Shown here piece after piece: positions 1 through 8,870 of a DNA stretch of 63,241 nt. The position numbers and the translations under genes are program-made. The notes beneath the pieces are model-generated. The model searched no databases and was not told the DNA's origin. It saw nothing but the letters and a program-made list of their open reading frames with translations. Origin of the DNA: Candidatus Gastranaerophilales bacterium (GTDB lineage Bacteria; Cyanobacteriota; Vampirovibrionia; Gastranaerophilales; Gastranaerophilaceae); NCBI GenBank assembly GCA_944323255.1, contig CALURU010000014.1, forward strand, positions 1 to 63,241, given 5' to 3'. Position 1 is the stretch's first letter. Each line of letters opens with the position of its first letter.

Positions 1-319
1 ACTTTGCGAAGAAAAGCTTTTCTCAGACACGCTCCCGCTCTGCTCCCGCTATCGCTTCGAAAACCTTTCCTTCGCTCCGCTTCGCTTAAAGGTGACAAGT
101 GTTGTTTTCCCTCCCCCCTTGAGGGAGAGGGCAGAATTTCAAGTTGAGTAATAGCGAAACTTAGAAATTCGGGTGTGGGGTCAACTCAAGAACTTCCTCA
201 ATTCGCTTCACTTTGCGAAGAAAAGCTTTTCTCAGACACGCTCCCGCTCTGCTCCCGCTATCGCTTCGAAAACCTTTCCTTCGCTCTGTTCCGCTTAAAG
301 TTGGCAAGTGTCGTATTCC
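1..319. repeat. Direct repeat pair, about 110 bp, spacing 209 bp
   Basis: Bases 1-110 recur almost unchanged at 210-319. Both copies contain the palindrome GAAAAGCTTTTC, then a CTCCCGCT-rich stretch, then TTCGAAAACC. Shorter diverged copies lie at 17734-17802 and 60821-60870, so this is a dispersed intergenic family. Copy 1 starts at the window edge and may extend further left. No coding sense was found in any frame. Confidence 0.85.
105..133. repeat. Short CCCTC/GAGGG palindromic repeat
   Basis: A pyrimidine-rich arm (109-120) is followed directly by GAGGGAGAGGG (121-131), making an imperfect hairpin. Related copies are seen at 495-575, 6919-6955, 38110-38155, 38795-38822 and inside a gene at 57612-57656. 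Confidence 0.7.
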
Positions 320-342
320 CACGTTACCCGATACCCGAGTGT

Positions 343-490
343 GTCATGCTGAACTTGTTTCAGCATCTTACCGGTTTGGCGTGTGACCTACCATCTTGTA
401 AGATCCTGAACAGCTTGAAAATCGAATGGGAAACAAACACACACAACAATATAATAAAAACCGATTTTCTACGCTTTCAGGATGACAATG
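343..490. repeat. Composite palindromic repeat (TCATGCTGAACTTG type)
   Basis: GTCATGCTGAACTTGTTTCAGC at about 345-366 is a short palindrome, and TTTCAGGATGACA at about 474-487 is the matching outer arm, enclosing an AT-rich spacer. This is the kind of intergenic repeat that gives spurious reading frames in many genomes. It is followed directly by the CCCTC/GAGGG repeat at 495-575. Confidence 0.6.
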
Positions 491-494
491 CGTA

Positions 495-575
495 CACCTC
501 CCCTCGCCCCTTGAGGGAGAGGGAGCAGTCGTGCTCGAGCCGTCAGGTGAAAGCTACGAATGCGGGTGAGGGGTT
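495..575. repeat. CCCTC/GAGGG palindromic repeat, long form
   Basis: The block opens with CCTCCCCTCGCCCC, continues with TTGAGGGAGAGGG, and closes with GGGTGAGGGGT, so its outer arms are inverted copies. It has the same composition as the copies at 105-133 and 38110-38155. Confidence 0.65.
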
Positions 576-960
576 AAAAACAATAATTCACGAATTCCCC
601 CCTGCCCCCAAAAAAATATTTTCCCAAAGATTAAAACCCCGCTCCTCAAGCCTGCTTTATCCCGCAATTGTAAATTTTTGTAACGATTTCATCTAATAAG
701 CGTTACCAACCCATAAAAATGTGGAATTAAACATAAGTAAGGACAATGTATGAGGATATTGGTATGAACCATCCAAAACTCAATTGTGATAGTAATTTTG
801 CCCATGCGTGCACTAGGGGGGGGGTAAATGATTAGAGTCGGAAATGAAACTTTCAGGATTTAAGCTGTCAATGGGGGTAAAAGAATAGAGCTTGAAGTCT
901 GATCAGGTTCTGATGAACTTGGTTTTATTTTTTCATAAATGTCGGAAGAGTGAATAAAAT
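576..960. other. Non-coding stretch downstream of gcvPA
   Basis: No convincing gene. Around 670-690 there is TTGTAAATTTTTGTAACGATTT, nearly the same as the block upstream of the gene at 3976, so it may be an orphan promoter element. A run of nine G residues lies at 816-824. A 23-codon frame spans 764-835. No clear terminator was seen for gcvPA. Confidence 0.5.
764..835 (+). CDS. Possible 23-codon small ORF containing a G9 tract
   Basis: ATG at 764 opens a frame reading MNHPKLNCDSNFAH, then ACTRGGVND, ending TAG at 833-835. A five-codon frame begins at 750 with AAGGAC upstream and overlaps its start. The homopolymer of nine G (816-824) lies inside, so slippage would change the last residues. 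A possible promoter block sits at about 670-690. It matches no protein I know, and it may simply be non-coding. Confidence 0.15.
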   Translation: MNHPKLNCDSNFAHACTRGGVND

Positions 961-2199
961 TTAGATTGCTTCCAGATAATTGATAATTTCTTCTTCTGTA
1001 TTCATTTCAGTTGTGCAAACTAGAATGTGTTGTTCGTCAAGCCTGATTCCGCCTAAGATTCCGTATTGTTTTAGTTGTGCAAGAAATTCATCTGAATTAT
1101 TAACCTCGATTACAAACTCATTAAAGAAGTTTTTATTTAGGGTCTTAATTCCTTTGCCATTTAGCATTTTAGATAAAGCATGTGCCATATTAGCTGAGAG
1201 GATGCTCATTTGTCTAAAACCTTCTTCGCCCAGTAAACTCAAATATAGAGTCGCAGAAAGAGCAATTAAGGATTGGTTCGAGCAAATGTTACTTGTTGCC
1301 TTTTCTCTTTTAATATGTTGTTCTCGTGTCTGAATGGTCAATGTAAATGCTTGATTCCCTTCATTATCGACGGTTCTTCCGACCAGCCTGCCCGGCAACT
1401 GTCGCATATAAGCTTCTTTACAAGCCATAAATCCGGCGTGTGGTCCTCCAAAGTTCATTCCGATACCAAGAGGCTGTATATCACCGACTACAATATCAGC
1501 TTCCACAGGCGGTTTTATAACTGCTAAAGCAGATAAATTAGCACAAACAATTAATGTTGTATCAGGTTTGGTAATTTCTGGAATTTCACCGAAATAGTCA
1601 GGATATTGAATAAGAACTGCACAATAATCAGTTACATTTTCCGGCAATTCTTCAAACCATTCTATTTCAATTCCTTGCGCCCAGCAATAAGTTTTGATAA
1701 CTTCGCTATATTCAGGATTAAGTTTGTTTGATATAAGAACTTTGTTTTTCTTTCCTCTGGCGATTCTATGCGCCATAAGAACCGCTTCTGCGCAGGCAGA
1801 TCCTCCGTCATACATTGAAGCATTCGCTATATCCATGCCTGTAATTCTGGCAATCATTGTCTGATATTCATAAATTATCTGCAATGTACCTTGCGAAATT
1901 TCCGGTTGGTACGGAGTATATGCTGTTAGAAATTCAAACCTTTGTGCTACATAATTTACACAAGCGGGTATAAATTTGTTATAAACTCCACCCCCCATAA
2001 AACAAGAGTATTCAGTCTTATTTTTTCTTGCCAGTTCTTTTATTTTACGCTGTACCTCCAATTCGCTTAATGGATTGCCAACAGTAAAATTATTATACTT
2101 TACGGGGATTTGTTTAAATAAATCCTCTAATGTTGCCAGAGAAATCTCTCTAAGCATTTCGTTTCTTATATCGGTATTGTGTGCTAACAATTTATTCAT
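961..2199 (-). CDS. gcvPA: Glycine dehydrogenase (decarboxylating) subunit 1
   Basis: N-terminal half of the two-subunit P-protein of the glycine cleavage system, which decarboxylates glycine and passes the aminomethyl group to lipoyl GcvH. The 412 residues are a little shorter than the usual 440 or so. Recognisable blocks are MGGGVYNKFIPACVNYV and TPYQPEISQGTLQIIYEYQT near the N-terminus, and GIGMNFGGPHAGFMA in the middle. The PLP lysine is expected on the partner GcvPB, not here. The start codon overlaps the gcvH stop (TAATG), so the two are translationally coupled. gcvPB does not follow within the window. Confidence 0.95.
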   Translation of the reverse strand: MNKLLAHNTDIRNEMLREISLATLEDLFKQIPVKYNNFTVGNPLSELEVQRKIKELARKNKTEYSCFMGGGVYNKFIPACVNYVAQRFEFLTAYTPYQPEISQGTLQIIYEYQTMIARITGMDIANASMYDGGSACAEAVLMAHRIARGKKNKVLISNKLNPEYSEVIKTYCWAQGIEIEWFEELPENVTDYCAVLIQYPDYFGEIPEITKPDTTLIVCANLSALAVIKPPVEADIVVGDIQPLGIGMNFGGPHAGFMACKEAYMRQLPGRLVGRTVDNEGNQAFTLTIQTREQHIKREKATSNICSNQSLIALSATLYLSLLGEEGFRQMSILSANMAHALSKMLNGKGIKTLNKNFFNEFVIEVNNSDEFLAQLKQYGILGGIRLDEQHILVCTTEMNTEEEIINYLEAI

Positions 2200-2573
2200 T
2201 ATTCTATTTCTTCTTTATAATCTGAGTAATCTAAAAGGTCTGCAAATTCTATTTGATCAGCTTTCGATTCAATTTTTACAAACCATTTATCTTCATAAGT
2301 TTCATCATTTAATAATTCAGGGCTGTTTACAATTTGTTCATTAATTTCAACAACCTTGCCGGAAATAGGCATATAGATTTCAGAAGCTGCCTTTACAGAT
2401 TCTATAGTTGCAAAAGCTTCATTCTTTGAAAATTCTGTACCGACTTCCGGCAATTCAACAAAAACAATGTCACCGAGCTGTTCAATTGCGTAGTCTGTAA
2501 TACCTACTTCATACTTTCCGTCTTGTTCAAGAAGATATTCGTGTGTTTTGGTGCATAACATACTTTCGTTCAT
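2199..2573 (-). CDS. gcvH: Glycine cleavage system H protein
   Basis: Lipoyl carrier of the glycine cleavage system, 124 residues, normal length. The lipoylation site is Lys61 in ATIESVKAASE, within the usual beta-sandwich fold (IVFVELPEVGTEF before it, YMPISGKVVEIN after). AAGGAG lies 7 bases before the ATG. It follows gcvT by 29 bp and overlaps gcvPA by one base, which fits a gcvT-gcvH-gcvPA operon. Confidence 0.97.
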   Translation of the reverse strand: MNESMLCTKTHEYLLEQDGKYEVGITDYAIEQLGDIVFVELPEVGTEFSKNEAFATIESVKAASEIYMPISGKVVEINEQIVNSPELLNDETYEDKWFVKIESKADQIEFADLLDYSDYKEEIE

Positions 2574-2602
2574 TCAAATTGTCTCCTTTATAGCTATTTA
2601 AA

Positions 2603-3700
2603 TTATCCTTTATTATTTTTTTTCACAAAAGGTCTTTTTACTATTTCTGCATTGTGTAATTTTTCTCTTATCATTACTTGAATTGTAGAGCCTACAGCCA
2701 AATTGTCAAGATTTTTTATATAAGCCATTGCTATATTATCTCCCCTGACTGGTGAAATACCTCCGCTTGTAATGATTCCAATTTTTTCTCCGTTATAATA
2801 CACGTCATATCCATGGCGAGCAATATTTTTATCAAGCATTTTTATACCGATTAGTTTTTTTTGAGTGCCATGTTCTATCTGTTTCATAATTTCTTTTTTG
2901 CCATTATAATCCTCGTTTTTATTTTTAGGTACTGACCAGGCAAGTCCGGCTTCTACCGGTGTTGTATTTTCGTCTAAATCATTGCCGTATAGGTGCAAGG
3001 CTGCTTCAAGCCTTAGAGTGTCTCTTGCACCCAACCCGATTGGCTTTATTCCGAATGACTTCCCTGATTCCAGCAATTTATCCCAGAGATATTCTGAAAA
3101 TTCGTTTTTAACAAGGATTTCAACGCCATCTTCACCCGTGTATCCTGTTCTTGATATCCATAAATTTATATTAAAAAGGGTCGCTCTTTTGATAGTAAAA
3201 AATGTTGGTAAATCTTCGACTCCAAGACTTTTTATAAGCTCGCATGCTTTTGGTCCTTGTACGGCAAGTAGTGAATAGTTGTGCGATTCATTAATGATTT
3301 CAACATTAAAGCCGGTTTTATTTCTAACCATCCAGTTTAAATCTTCATCAATTCGTGAGGCATTAGCAATAATTAAATATTTGCTTTCTTCAAGCTTGTA
3401 AATGATCAAATCATCAATAATACCGCCGTTCTTATTTGTAAGTTGACAGTAGATGGCTTTCAAATCAACGAGTTTCTTTATATCCTGCGGTACAAGCTTG
3501 TTAAGAAAAGGAAGTGCGTCTTCACCGACAACAATCATTTCTCCCATATGTGAAACATCAAAAAGCCCAACGTTTTCTCTAACAGTTTTGTGTTCTTCAA
3601 TTATAGAAGAATACTGTACAGGCATATCCCAGCCTGCAAAATCAACCATTTTTGCGCCCAGAGTAATATGCTTATCATGTAAAAATGTTTGCTTTGTCAT
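2603..3700 (-). CDS. gcvT: Aminomethyltransferase (glycine cleavage T protein)
   Basis: Transfers the methylene group from aminomethyl-GcvH to tetrahydrofolate and releases ammonia. The 365 residues are full length. Family blocks include MVDFAGWDMPVQY near the N-terminus, LFDVSHMGE at about 46-54, WISRTGYTGEDGVEI in the middle and GITSGGISP in the C-terminal barrel. First gene of the gcv operon; GAGGAG lies about 11 bases upstream of the ATG. I looked for a glycine riboswitch in the 275 bp upstream and saw no convincing aptamer core. Confidence 0.96.
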   Translation of the reverse strand: MTKQTFLHDKHITLGAKMVDFAGWDMPVQYSSIIEEHKTVRENVGLFDVSHMGEMIVVGEDALPFLNKLVPQDIKKLVDLKAIYCQLTNKNGGIIDDLIIYKLEESKYLIIANASRIDEDLNWMVRNKTGFNVEIINESHNYSLLAVQGPKACELIKSLGVEDLPTFFTIKRATLFNINLWISRTGYTGEDGVEILVKNEFSEYLWDKLLESGKSFGIKPIGLGARDTLRLEAALHLYGNDLDENTTPVEAGLAWSVPKNKNEDYNGKKEIMKQIEHGTQKKLIGIKMLDKNIARHGYDVYYNGEKIGIITSGGISPVRGDNIAMAYIKNLDNLAVGSTIQVMIREKLHNAEIVKRPFVKKNNKG

Positions 3701-3877
3701 AAACTGCTAATCTCCTCATTTTCCTTTAATATTTATTGTCTTAATAAATGTAGTTTATGTCAAGAAATACTATTCGAATTATTTGGATATAACAAAATGG
3801 GGCAGTTTTAAGGAGCAAATATTATTAGTTTTCTTATGCAAAACAAATATTTTATCTGTTAAAATTTTTTTTGTAAA

Positions 3878-3931
3878 TTTTTGTAACAATTTTTCAAAAA
3901 TATTAAAGTTTTTATCGTTTTTTGCCGTAAT
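3878..3931 (+). promoter_or_regulatory. Sigma-28/SigF-like promoter with upstream TGTAAC box
   Basis: Three blocks in order: TTTTTGTAACAATTTTT, TAAAGTTT (3904-3911) and GCCGTAAT (3924-3931), with 12 bases between the last two. The FliA consensus is TAAAGTTT-N11-GCCGATAA. The same three blocks, with the identical 41-base spacing from TGTAAC to GCC, precede the minus-strand genes at 23211 and 40500. The downstream ATG is 52 bases from GCC. Confidence 0.6.
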
Positions 3932-3975
3932 ACATAGTAACAAGGGAAAATTTATAAAGGAAAGCGGTACAAAAA

Positions 3976-5472
3976 ATGGGAATGGCAGCATCACAAGTTA
4001 GTTTATTGCAGCTGACAAGCCGAAAAAATGCAATCGGCAATCAGCTACAAGATCTGTCCATGCAGAAAATGTCACTTTCCAGGGATATGCAAAGAGTTAC
4101 GAGAAATTATCAAAATGCGCTGAACAGCAAAACTTTGAAGTGGTCTAATAATGGTGGCGCTTCTTATGTAGATCTGAGTTATGCTAATTTGATGCAGCCA
4201 AGCAGTACAAATCAAAATGTACCATATCTTATAACTGACTGCAATGACAAAATAGTTCTTGACAGTAAGTACCAGGATTATGCAGAAATGATATCGCCGA
4301 ATGGAAAAGCTGGAGGTGATTGGGCATCTGTTCGAACAGAAGTTCTGTCAAGCTTGACAGGTATTTCTGCTGATAAAATAGATGGTGCAGTTGCCGCAGA
4401 AGATGCAGTTTCAACAGGTGCTGATGAGGTCAACAGCTTGATGGAAGAAGTTGATCAATTACAAGCTGCAGCCGTAATTACAGGTACTGAAACAGAATTT
4501 CTGGGATGTTTTGGAAGCAGCTGGCAAAGTGTATCTAAAGCTACTACATTGTATAATGCTTCAACTGTACAAAATGATTATAAAGCTGCCAATGGTGAGC
4601 GATGCTGGGTTTTGGGAACAGATTTAAGCAGTTCAAAATCACAGCTGGCTTCTATGATTGATCAGATGTATTCAAGTGCAAGTGCATATCTTTCTGATGA
4701 AGATGCTGCGGCTTTCAAAGAAGCTTGTGAAACGACAAAAAGTAATTATAATACTTATCTTGAAACTTCAGGAGAACAATGCGGTGATACCTGTCAGACA
4801 TCTAAAGATACGAGCGGTGCCGCTTCAGGACATTATGTTGTAAATATTAATCTGTTAATTACTGAATTATTGAGAAATTACAGAGATGCCGGCGGAACAA
4901 CAGATACTAACTCCTTAGGTAATACTGTTTATTGCTGGTATGATAAAGGCTCTGCTGAATATCAAGCTTATACTGAAAAATCAGCTGAATTAGAAGCTGC
5001 AAAAGAAGAATACAGTACTTCTGTAGATACAAATAATCAGGTACTGACTGCGGAAGAAGAATCTGCTATAAACTTTTATGATCAATTATTCTCTGCAATT
5101 GCGGAGAAAGGATGGGTTGCAAACGACCAGGTAAGCGATAATGAGTATTTAAATAACATGTTACAAAACAACCAGTATTTTATAACGACTTTAACCGAAT
5201 CAACTAATGAAGATGGTGAAGAATATTTAGAATACAGTACAGATTTAGCTTCAAACTGCGAAAATATCTTTTCGGTAAATGATACTGATGCTCAAAATGA
5301 AGCTCAAGTTCAGTGGGAATACGAAAAGAGTGTAATTAGTGAAAAAGAAGCCAGAATAGATACCCGAATGGAAAATTTACAAACAGAACAATCTGCAATC
5401 AATGAAATGATTAAAGGTCGAGAAACTGTAAGAGATGATAACACTGAAAGATACTTAGGTATATTCGCATAG
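3976..5472 (+). CDS. MGMAASQ-family hypothetical protein
   Basis: A 498-residue acidic protein of unknown function. The first 60 residues (MGMAASQVSLLQLTSRKN onward) and the last 50 or so are predicted helical/coiled coil. The central part is Ser/Thr/Asn-rich with a few cysteines (for example ECGDTC-like CGDTCQ near residue 270). No signal peptide or membrane segment. A paralogue with the same N-terminal signature and a helical C-terminus lies at 38968-40500. I associate this family with Gastranaerophilales genomes. Start: AAAGG about 15 bases upstream. Preceded by a sigma-28-like promoter shared with the paralogue, so co-regulation is likely. Arrangement (helical ends, variable middle) recalls filament or secreted structural proteins, but that is inference. 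Confidence 0.8.
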   Translation: MGMAASQVSLLQLTSRKNAIGNQLQDLSMQKMSLSRDMQRVTRNYQNALNSKTLKWSNNGGASYVDLSYANLMQPSSTNQNVPYLITDCNDKIVLDSKYQDYAEMISPNGKAGGDWASVRTEVLSSLTGISADKIDGAVAAEDAVSTGADEVNSLMEEVDQLQAAAVITGTETEFLGCFGSSWQSVSKATTLYNASTVQNDYKAANGERCWVLGTDLSSSKSQLASMIDQMYSSASAYLSDEDAAAFKEACETTKSNYNTYLETSGEQCGDTCQTSKDTSGAASGHYVVNINLLITELLRNYRDAGGTTDTNSLGNTVYCWYDKGSAEYQAYTEKSAELEAAKEEYSTSVDTNNQVLTAEEESAINFYDQLFSAIAEKGWVANDQVSDNEYLNNMLQNNQYFITTLTESTNEDGEEYLEYSTDLASNCENIFSVNDTDAQNEAQVQWEYEKSVISEKEARIDTRMENLQTEQSAINEMIKGRETVRDDNTERYLGIFA

Positions 5473-5526
5473 TTATATTTTTATGTTATGATTCCCATAT
5501 ACTATTTCGTATAAAGGGATTCATAA

Positions 5527-6915
5527 ATGTTTGATTCGTTATCAGATAAATTACAGGATATTATCGCTAAAACTGCGGGGCAAAAAGAGCTTACTCAGGA
5601 TAATATGCAAGAGGCTTTGAGAGAAATCCGGCGTGCACTTTTAGAAGCGGATGTTAATCTTAGAGTAGTTAAGGGTTTTATATCCAATATAAAAGACAAA
5701 GCAGAAGGAGAAAATGTTCTGCAAGGCATTAATCCGTCGCAGCAGCTTGTAAAAATCGTCCATGACGAGCTTATCGAGCTTCTGGGGAAAGAAGTTTCTC
5801 CGCTTGATTTTTCAGGGCATCCAAATTTGATAATGATGCTTGGGCTTCAAGGAAGTGGTAAGACAACTTCTTCTGCAAAGCTTGCAGTAAAATTAAAAAA
5901 AGAGGGCAGAAATCCATTGATGGTTGCCTGCGATGTTTACAGACCCGCAGCAATTACACAGTTGAAAACTCTCGGGGAACAAATAGGTGTAGAAGTTTAT
6001 TCTGAGGATTCAAAAGACGTTCAGGCTATTATACAAAACGCAATAAATTATTCAAAAGAAAAAGGGTTTAATACTCTTATTCTGGATACTGCAGGACGTT
6101 TACAGATAGATACTGATATGATGGCTGAACTTCTGCTTATAGACAGAGTTTTTCATCCGGCAGAAAAACTCCTTGTAATAGATTCTATGACAGGTCAAGA
6201 GGCTGTTAATGTTGCGGAAAACTTCGACGCACAGCTTGGTGTGACAGGGCTTGTGCTTACAAAGCTTGATGGTGATTCCAGAGGTGGTGCTGCATTAAGT
6301 GTTGTTTACTGTACTCATAAACCTATTAAATTAACCGGTACAGGAGAAAAACTTAATGCTCTCGAGGATTTTTATCCTGAAAGAATGGCAACAAGAATAC
6401 TTGGTATGGGAGATATTGTTTCTCTTGTTGAGCGTGCGCAGGAAGTATTTGATGAAAAGACTGCAAAAGAGATGGAAAAGAAAATGGCAAAGGCTGAATT
6501 CTCTTTTAATGATTTCTTAAAGATGCAGTCTCAGATGAAAATGTTCGGTTCTATGGACCAACTTCTCGGAATGATTCCGGGACTTAAAATGTCAAAAGAT
6601 GACAGGCAGAAGATTTCCCACGAGGGCGAAAAACAAATTAAAAGGATTGAAGTAATGATTCAGAGTATGACGCCGGAAGAGCGTGAACATCCGGAATTGA
6701 TGAATTCTTCAAGGAAAAAACGCATTGCGCAGGGTGCCGGTGTTCCTATTAACGAGTTAAATGTGTTTATAAACCAGTTTGAACAAATGCGCAAGATGAT
6801 GAAAGGTTTTTCTGACGTTAAGAAAAATATGGGTTCTATGATGGGCAAAATGGGACAGGCAGGTGCGAAGCTTACTGCTCATCAAATTATGAAAAATATG
6901 CGGAGATTTCGTTAA
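5527..6915 (+). CDS. ffh: Signal recognition particle protein Ffh
   Basis: GTPase subunit of SRP; binds signal sequences and SRP RNA and docks with FtsY at the membrane. 462 residues, normal length. N domain 1-95; G domain with GLQGSGKTT (106-114), DTAGR (about 188) and TKLDGD (about 247); methionine-rich M domain from about 300, including the RNA/signal-binding part GAGVPINELNVFINQF. AAAGGGA lies about 8 bases upstream of the ATG. Followed by pth after 64 bp that contain a short palindromic repeat. Confidence 0.98.
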   Translation: MFDSLSDKLQDIIAKTAGQKELTQDNMQEALREIRRALLEADVNLRVVKGFISNIKDKAEGENVLQGINPSQQLVKIVHDELIELLGKEVSPLDFSGHPNLIMMLGLQGSGKTTSSAKLAVKLKKEGRNPLMVACDVYRPAAITQLKTLGEQIGVEVYSEDSKDVQAIIQNAINYSKEKGFNTLILDTAGRLQIDTDMMAELLLIDRVFHPAEKLLVIDSMTGQEAVNVAENFDAQLGVTGLVLTKLDGDSRGGAALSVVYCTHKPIKLTGTGEKLNALEDFYPERMATRILGMGDIVSLVERAQEVFDEKTAKEMEKKMAKAEFSFNDFLKMQSQMKMFGSMDQLLGMIPGLKMSKDDRQKISHEGEKQIKRIEVMIQSMTPEEREHPELMNSSRKKRIAQGAGVPINELNVFINQFEQMRKMMKGFSDVKKNMGSMMGKMGQAGAKLTAHQIMKNMRRFR

Positions 6916-6918
6916 TAG

Positions 6919-6955
6919 TTCCCTTTCCTAGCAGGAGAGAGTTAGGGTGAGGTGA
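6919..6955. repeat. CCCTC/GAGGG palindromic repeat between ffh and pth
   Basis: CCCTTTCCTAGCAGGAGAGA followed by GTTAGGGTGAGGTG forms an imperfect hairpin. It belongs to the family at 105, 495, 38110, 38795 and 57612. It lies between ffh and pth, where it could act as a weak terminator or an mRNA-stabilising structure. Confidence 0.55.
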
Positions 6956-6979
6956 AAATTCGGAAATATCAGGAGAATT

Positions 6980-7537
6980 ATGAAACTAATTGCAGGTTTA
7001 GGAAACGTAGGTGACAGATATATTTTTACTCGTCATAATGCAGGATTTATGCTAATAGATAGTATTGCTTTAAATTCTAACCTTAATTTCCGTGAAAATT
7101 CAAGGTTGAAAAGTATTATGACAAATTTGCGTACAGGAGTTGAGGATTATCTTTTGATAAAACCAACCACTTTTATGAATCTGTCAGGTGAGGCGGTAAG
7201 AGCTGTAATGGATTATTATAAAATATCTGTTGAGGATGTTCTTATTGTTTATGATGATATTTCTCTGGATCTGGGGCGCATACGCTTTCGTCCAAACGGG
7301 TCTGATGGCGGACATAACGGTATAAAATCAGTAATTCAGCATCTAGGTACAAGTAATATTGCACGTTTAAAAATAGGTATTGGACCGCAGCCTAACATGC
7401 CTTCAGAAGTTTTTGTACTGCAAAATTTTTCAAAAGAAGAACTTGAAACGTTAAAGAATGCTTTAGGGAAAGCAAAGGACGGAATTGCCTGTTATTTTAA
7501 AGAAGGTATGGCAGCAGCACAAAACAAATATAATTAA
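6980..7537 (+). CDS. pth: Peptidyl-tRNA hydrolase
   Basis: Releases tRNA from drop-off peptidyl-tRNA. 185 residues, normal size. The family start MKLIAGLGNVGDRYIFTRHN contains the substrate-binding Asn and catalytic His19. VYDDISLDLGRIRF carries the conserved Asp, and GSDGGHNGIKS is the next signature. CAGGAG lies 6 bases before the ATG. Downstream of ffh on the same strand. Confidence 0.97.
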   Translation: MKLIAGLGNVGDRYIFTRHNAGFMLIDSIALNSNLNFRENSRLKSIMTNLRTGVEDYLLIKPTTFMNLSGEAVRAVMDYYKISVEDVLIVYDDISLDLGRIRFRPNGSDGGHNGIKSVIQHLGTSNIARLKIGIGPQPNMPSEVFVLQNFSKEELETLKNALGKAKDGIACYFKEGMAAAQNKYN

Positions 7538-7581
7538 AACTCTATTAACTATTCACCATTCACCAAAGAAAGGATTTATAA

Positions 7582-8865
7582 ATGAATATAGCAGAACAAC
7601 TTGAGCAAAATGAAAAATATGATGAAGCTTATGCAGAGTATAAAAAACAATTGGCGCAAAAGTCATCAGATGTAGAATTATTATCCAAATTGGCACATTT
7701 GGCATTGATTCTTGAAAAAAAAGAAGATGCAAAAGTTTATTATGCAAAAATACTTGAAGTAGATCCTGCAAATATTATGGCTCATGAACAATTGATTGAT
7801 ATTTTTGCAAATGAGGACAGGTTTAAATATTACTTAATCAGAGGTAATATGCACGCACTGCAGCAACAGATGAGTCATGCAAGAAATGATTATAAAAAAG
7901 CAATAGAAAACGCTAAAGACCCACAGGAATCTTTGCCGGCAAGGTATTTGTATGCCGGCTTGTGCGAAGGGCAGGGCAAATTAAATGAAGCTATAGATGA
8001 ATATTTAAAAATTTCTGATTATGATGAAAAAAATCCGGTTGTATTTCTGAAACTCGCAGAGTTGTATGATAAAACCGAAGGTCTGGCTGCAGCTATACAG
8101 ACACTGGAGCGAGGGCGTAAAGAAAGAGGATTTAAGAATTTTGAAGAGATTCTTGCCGGATATTATATTAGAAATTCCCAGCCGGAAAAAGCTTACGAAC
8201 TTGCAAAAAGTGATTTAACCAAGGCAAGAGCGTTATTTGATATGGGGAAAAACGAGGCAGGGTATGAAATTCTTATGAAAGTCAAGGATAAGTATTCCAA
8301 AGAAAAGATTTTTCACTCGCTTTTAGCCCAGTATTATTTCCAGAAAGATATGTTTGAAGAAGCTTTTAAAGAGATTGATGAATTTGCCAAAATAGATCCG
8401 AATTCTCCGCTCATTTACCAGATGAGGGCTTTAATATATGAAAAGCAAGGTGATTCTTTTAAAGAGCATATAAACTGGGGTAAGTATAATATTATTCGAG
8501 GTGAAAAGGATGTTGCTCTAAATGAGTATTTGACTGCGTACAGAATAGATGATAAAAATATTGATTTGATAGAAACAATTGCAGCATTACTTGAATCTGA
8601 TGGTGATAAAACTAAGGCGGCAGAGTTCTATGAAAGACTAGCGGATGTTGATTCGAAAAACAAACTTGCATTAGAAAAACTTGCAATATTTAGAGAATCT
8701 ATCGGGGATTATTATGGCTCTATAGAATATATGGATAGATTAAAAGCCATTGATCCGAGAAACCAGTTTGTAAAAGATAATTATGAAAAAATAAAAGATC
8801 AGGCAGAAAATGGCGGCTTTGTAGCCTTTTTGAAAAAAATCTTCGGTCGTAAAATGGGTGTTTGA
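7582..8865 (+). CDS. Tetratricopeptide-repeat protein
   Basis: A 427-residue soluble protein made largely of degenerate TPR helices. Repeat-like units are clearest near residues 1-70 (YDEAYAEYKKQL..., KEDAKVYYAKILEVDP), around 120-170, and from 290 to the end (AAEFYERLADVD...). The C-terminal tail VAFLKKIFGRK is basic and amphipathic. No signal peptide. Probably a scaffold; its partner cannot be deduced. AAAGGA lies 7 bases before the start. It overlaps the next gene's possible TTG start by 4 bases. Confidence 0.8.
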   Translation: MNIAEQLEQNEKYDEAYAEYKKQLAQKSSDVELLSKLAHLALILEKKEDAKVYYAKILEVDPANIMAHEQLIDIFANEDRFKYYLIRGNMHALQQQMSHARNDYKKAIENAKDPQESLPARYLYAGLCEGQGKLNEAIDEYLKISDYDEKNPVVFLKLAELYDKTEGLAAAIQTLERGRKERGFKNFEEILAGYYIRNSQPEKAYELAKSDLTKARALFDMGKNEAGYEILMKVKDKYSKEKIFHSLLAQYYFQKDMFEEAFKEIDEFAKIDPNSPLIYQMRALIYEKQGDSFKEHINWGKYNIIRGEKDVALNEYLTAYRIDDKNIDLIETIAALLESDGDKTKAAEFYERLADVDSKNKLALEKLAIFRESIGDYYGSIEYMDRLKAIDPRNQFVKDNYEKIKDQAENGGFVAFLKKIFGRKMGV

Positions 8866-8870
8866 TTTTT

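Noticed and set aside
175..696. 173-codon open frame in the left-edge region
   Set aside because: It runs through three different repeat families, and its translation (for example CVMLNLFQHL) is the usual spurious product of such repeats. No ribosome site and no recognisable domain.
980..1333. Open frame opposite gcvPA
   Set aside because: Antisense shadow of gcvPA; Cys/Ser/Leu-rich translation with no signals. Many similar shadows occur opposite other genes.
3701..3975. Glycine riboswitch upstream of gcvT
   Set aside because: Searched for the tandem aptamer core on the minus strand and found only AT-rich sequence with no matching conserved segments.
5489..5521. Hairpin between the MGMAASQ gene and ffh
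   Set aside because: ATTCCC/GGGATT arms with an irregular centre and no T tract. Too weak to call as a terminator.
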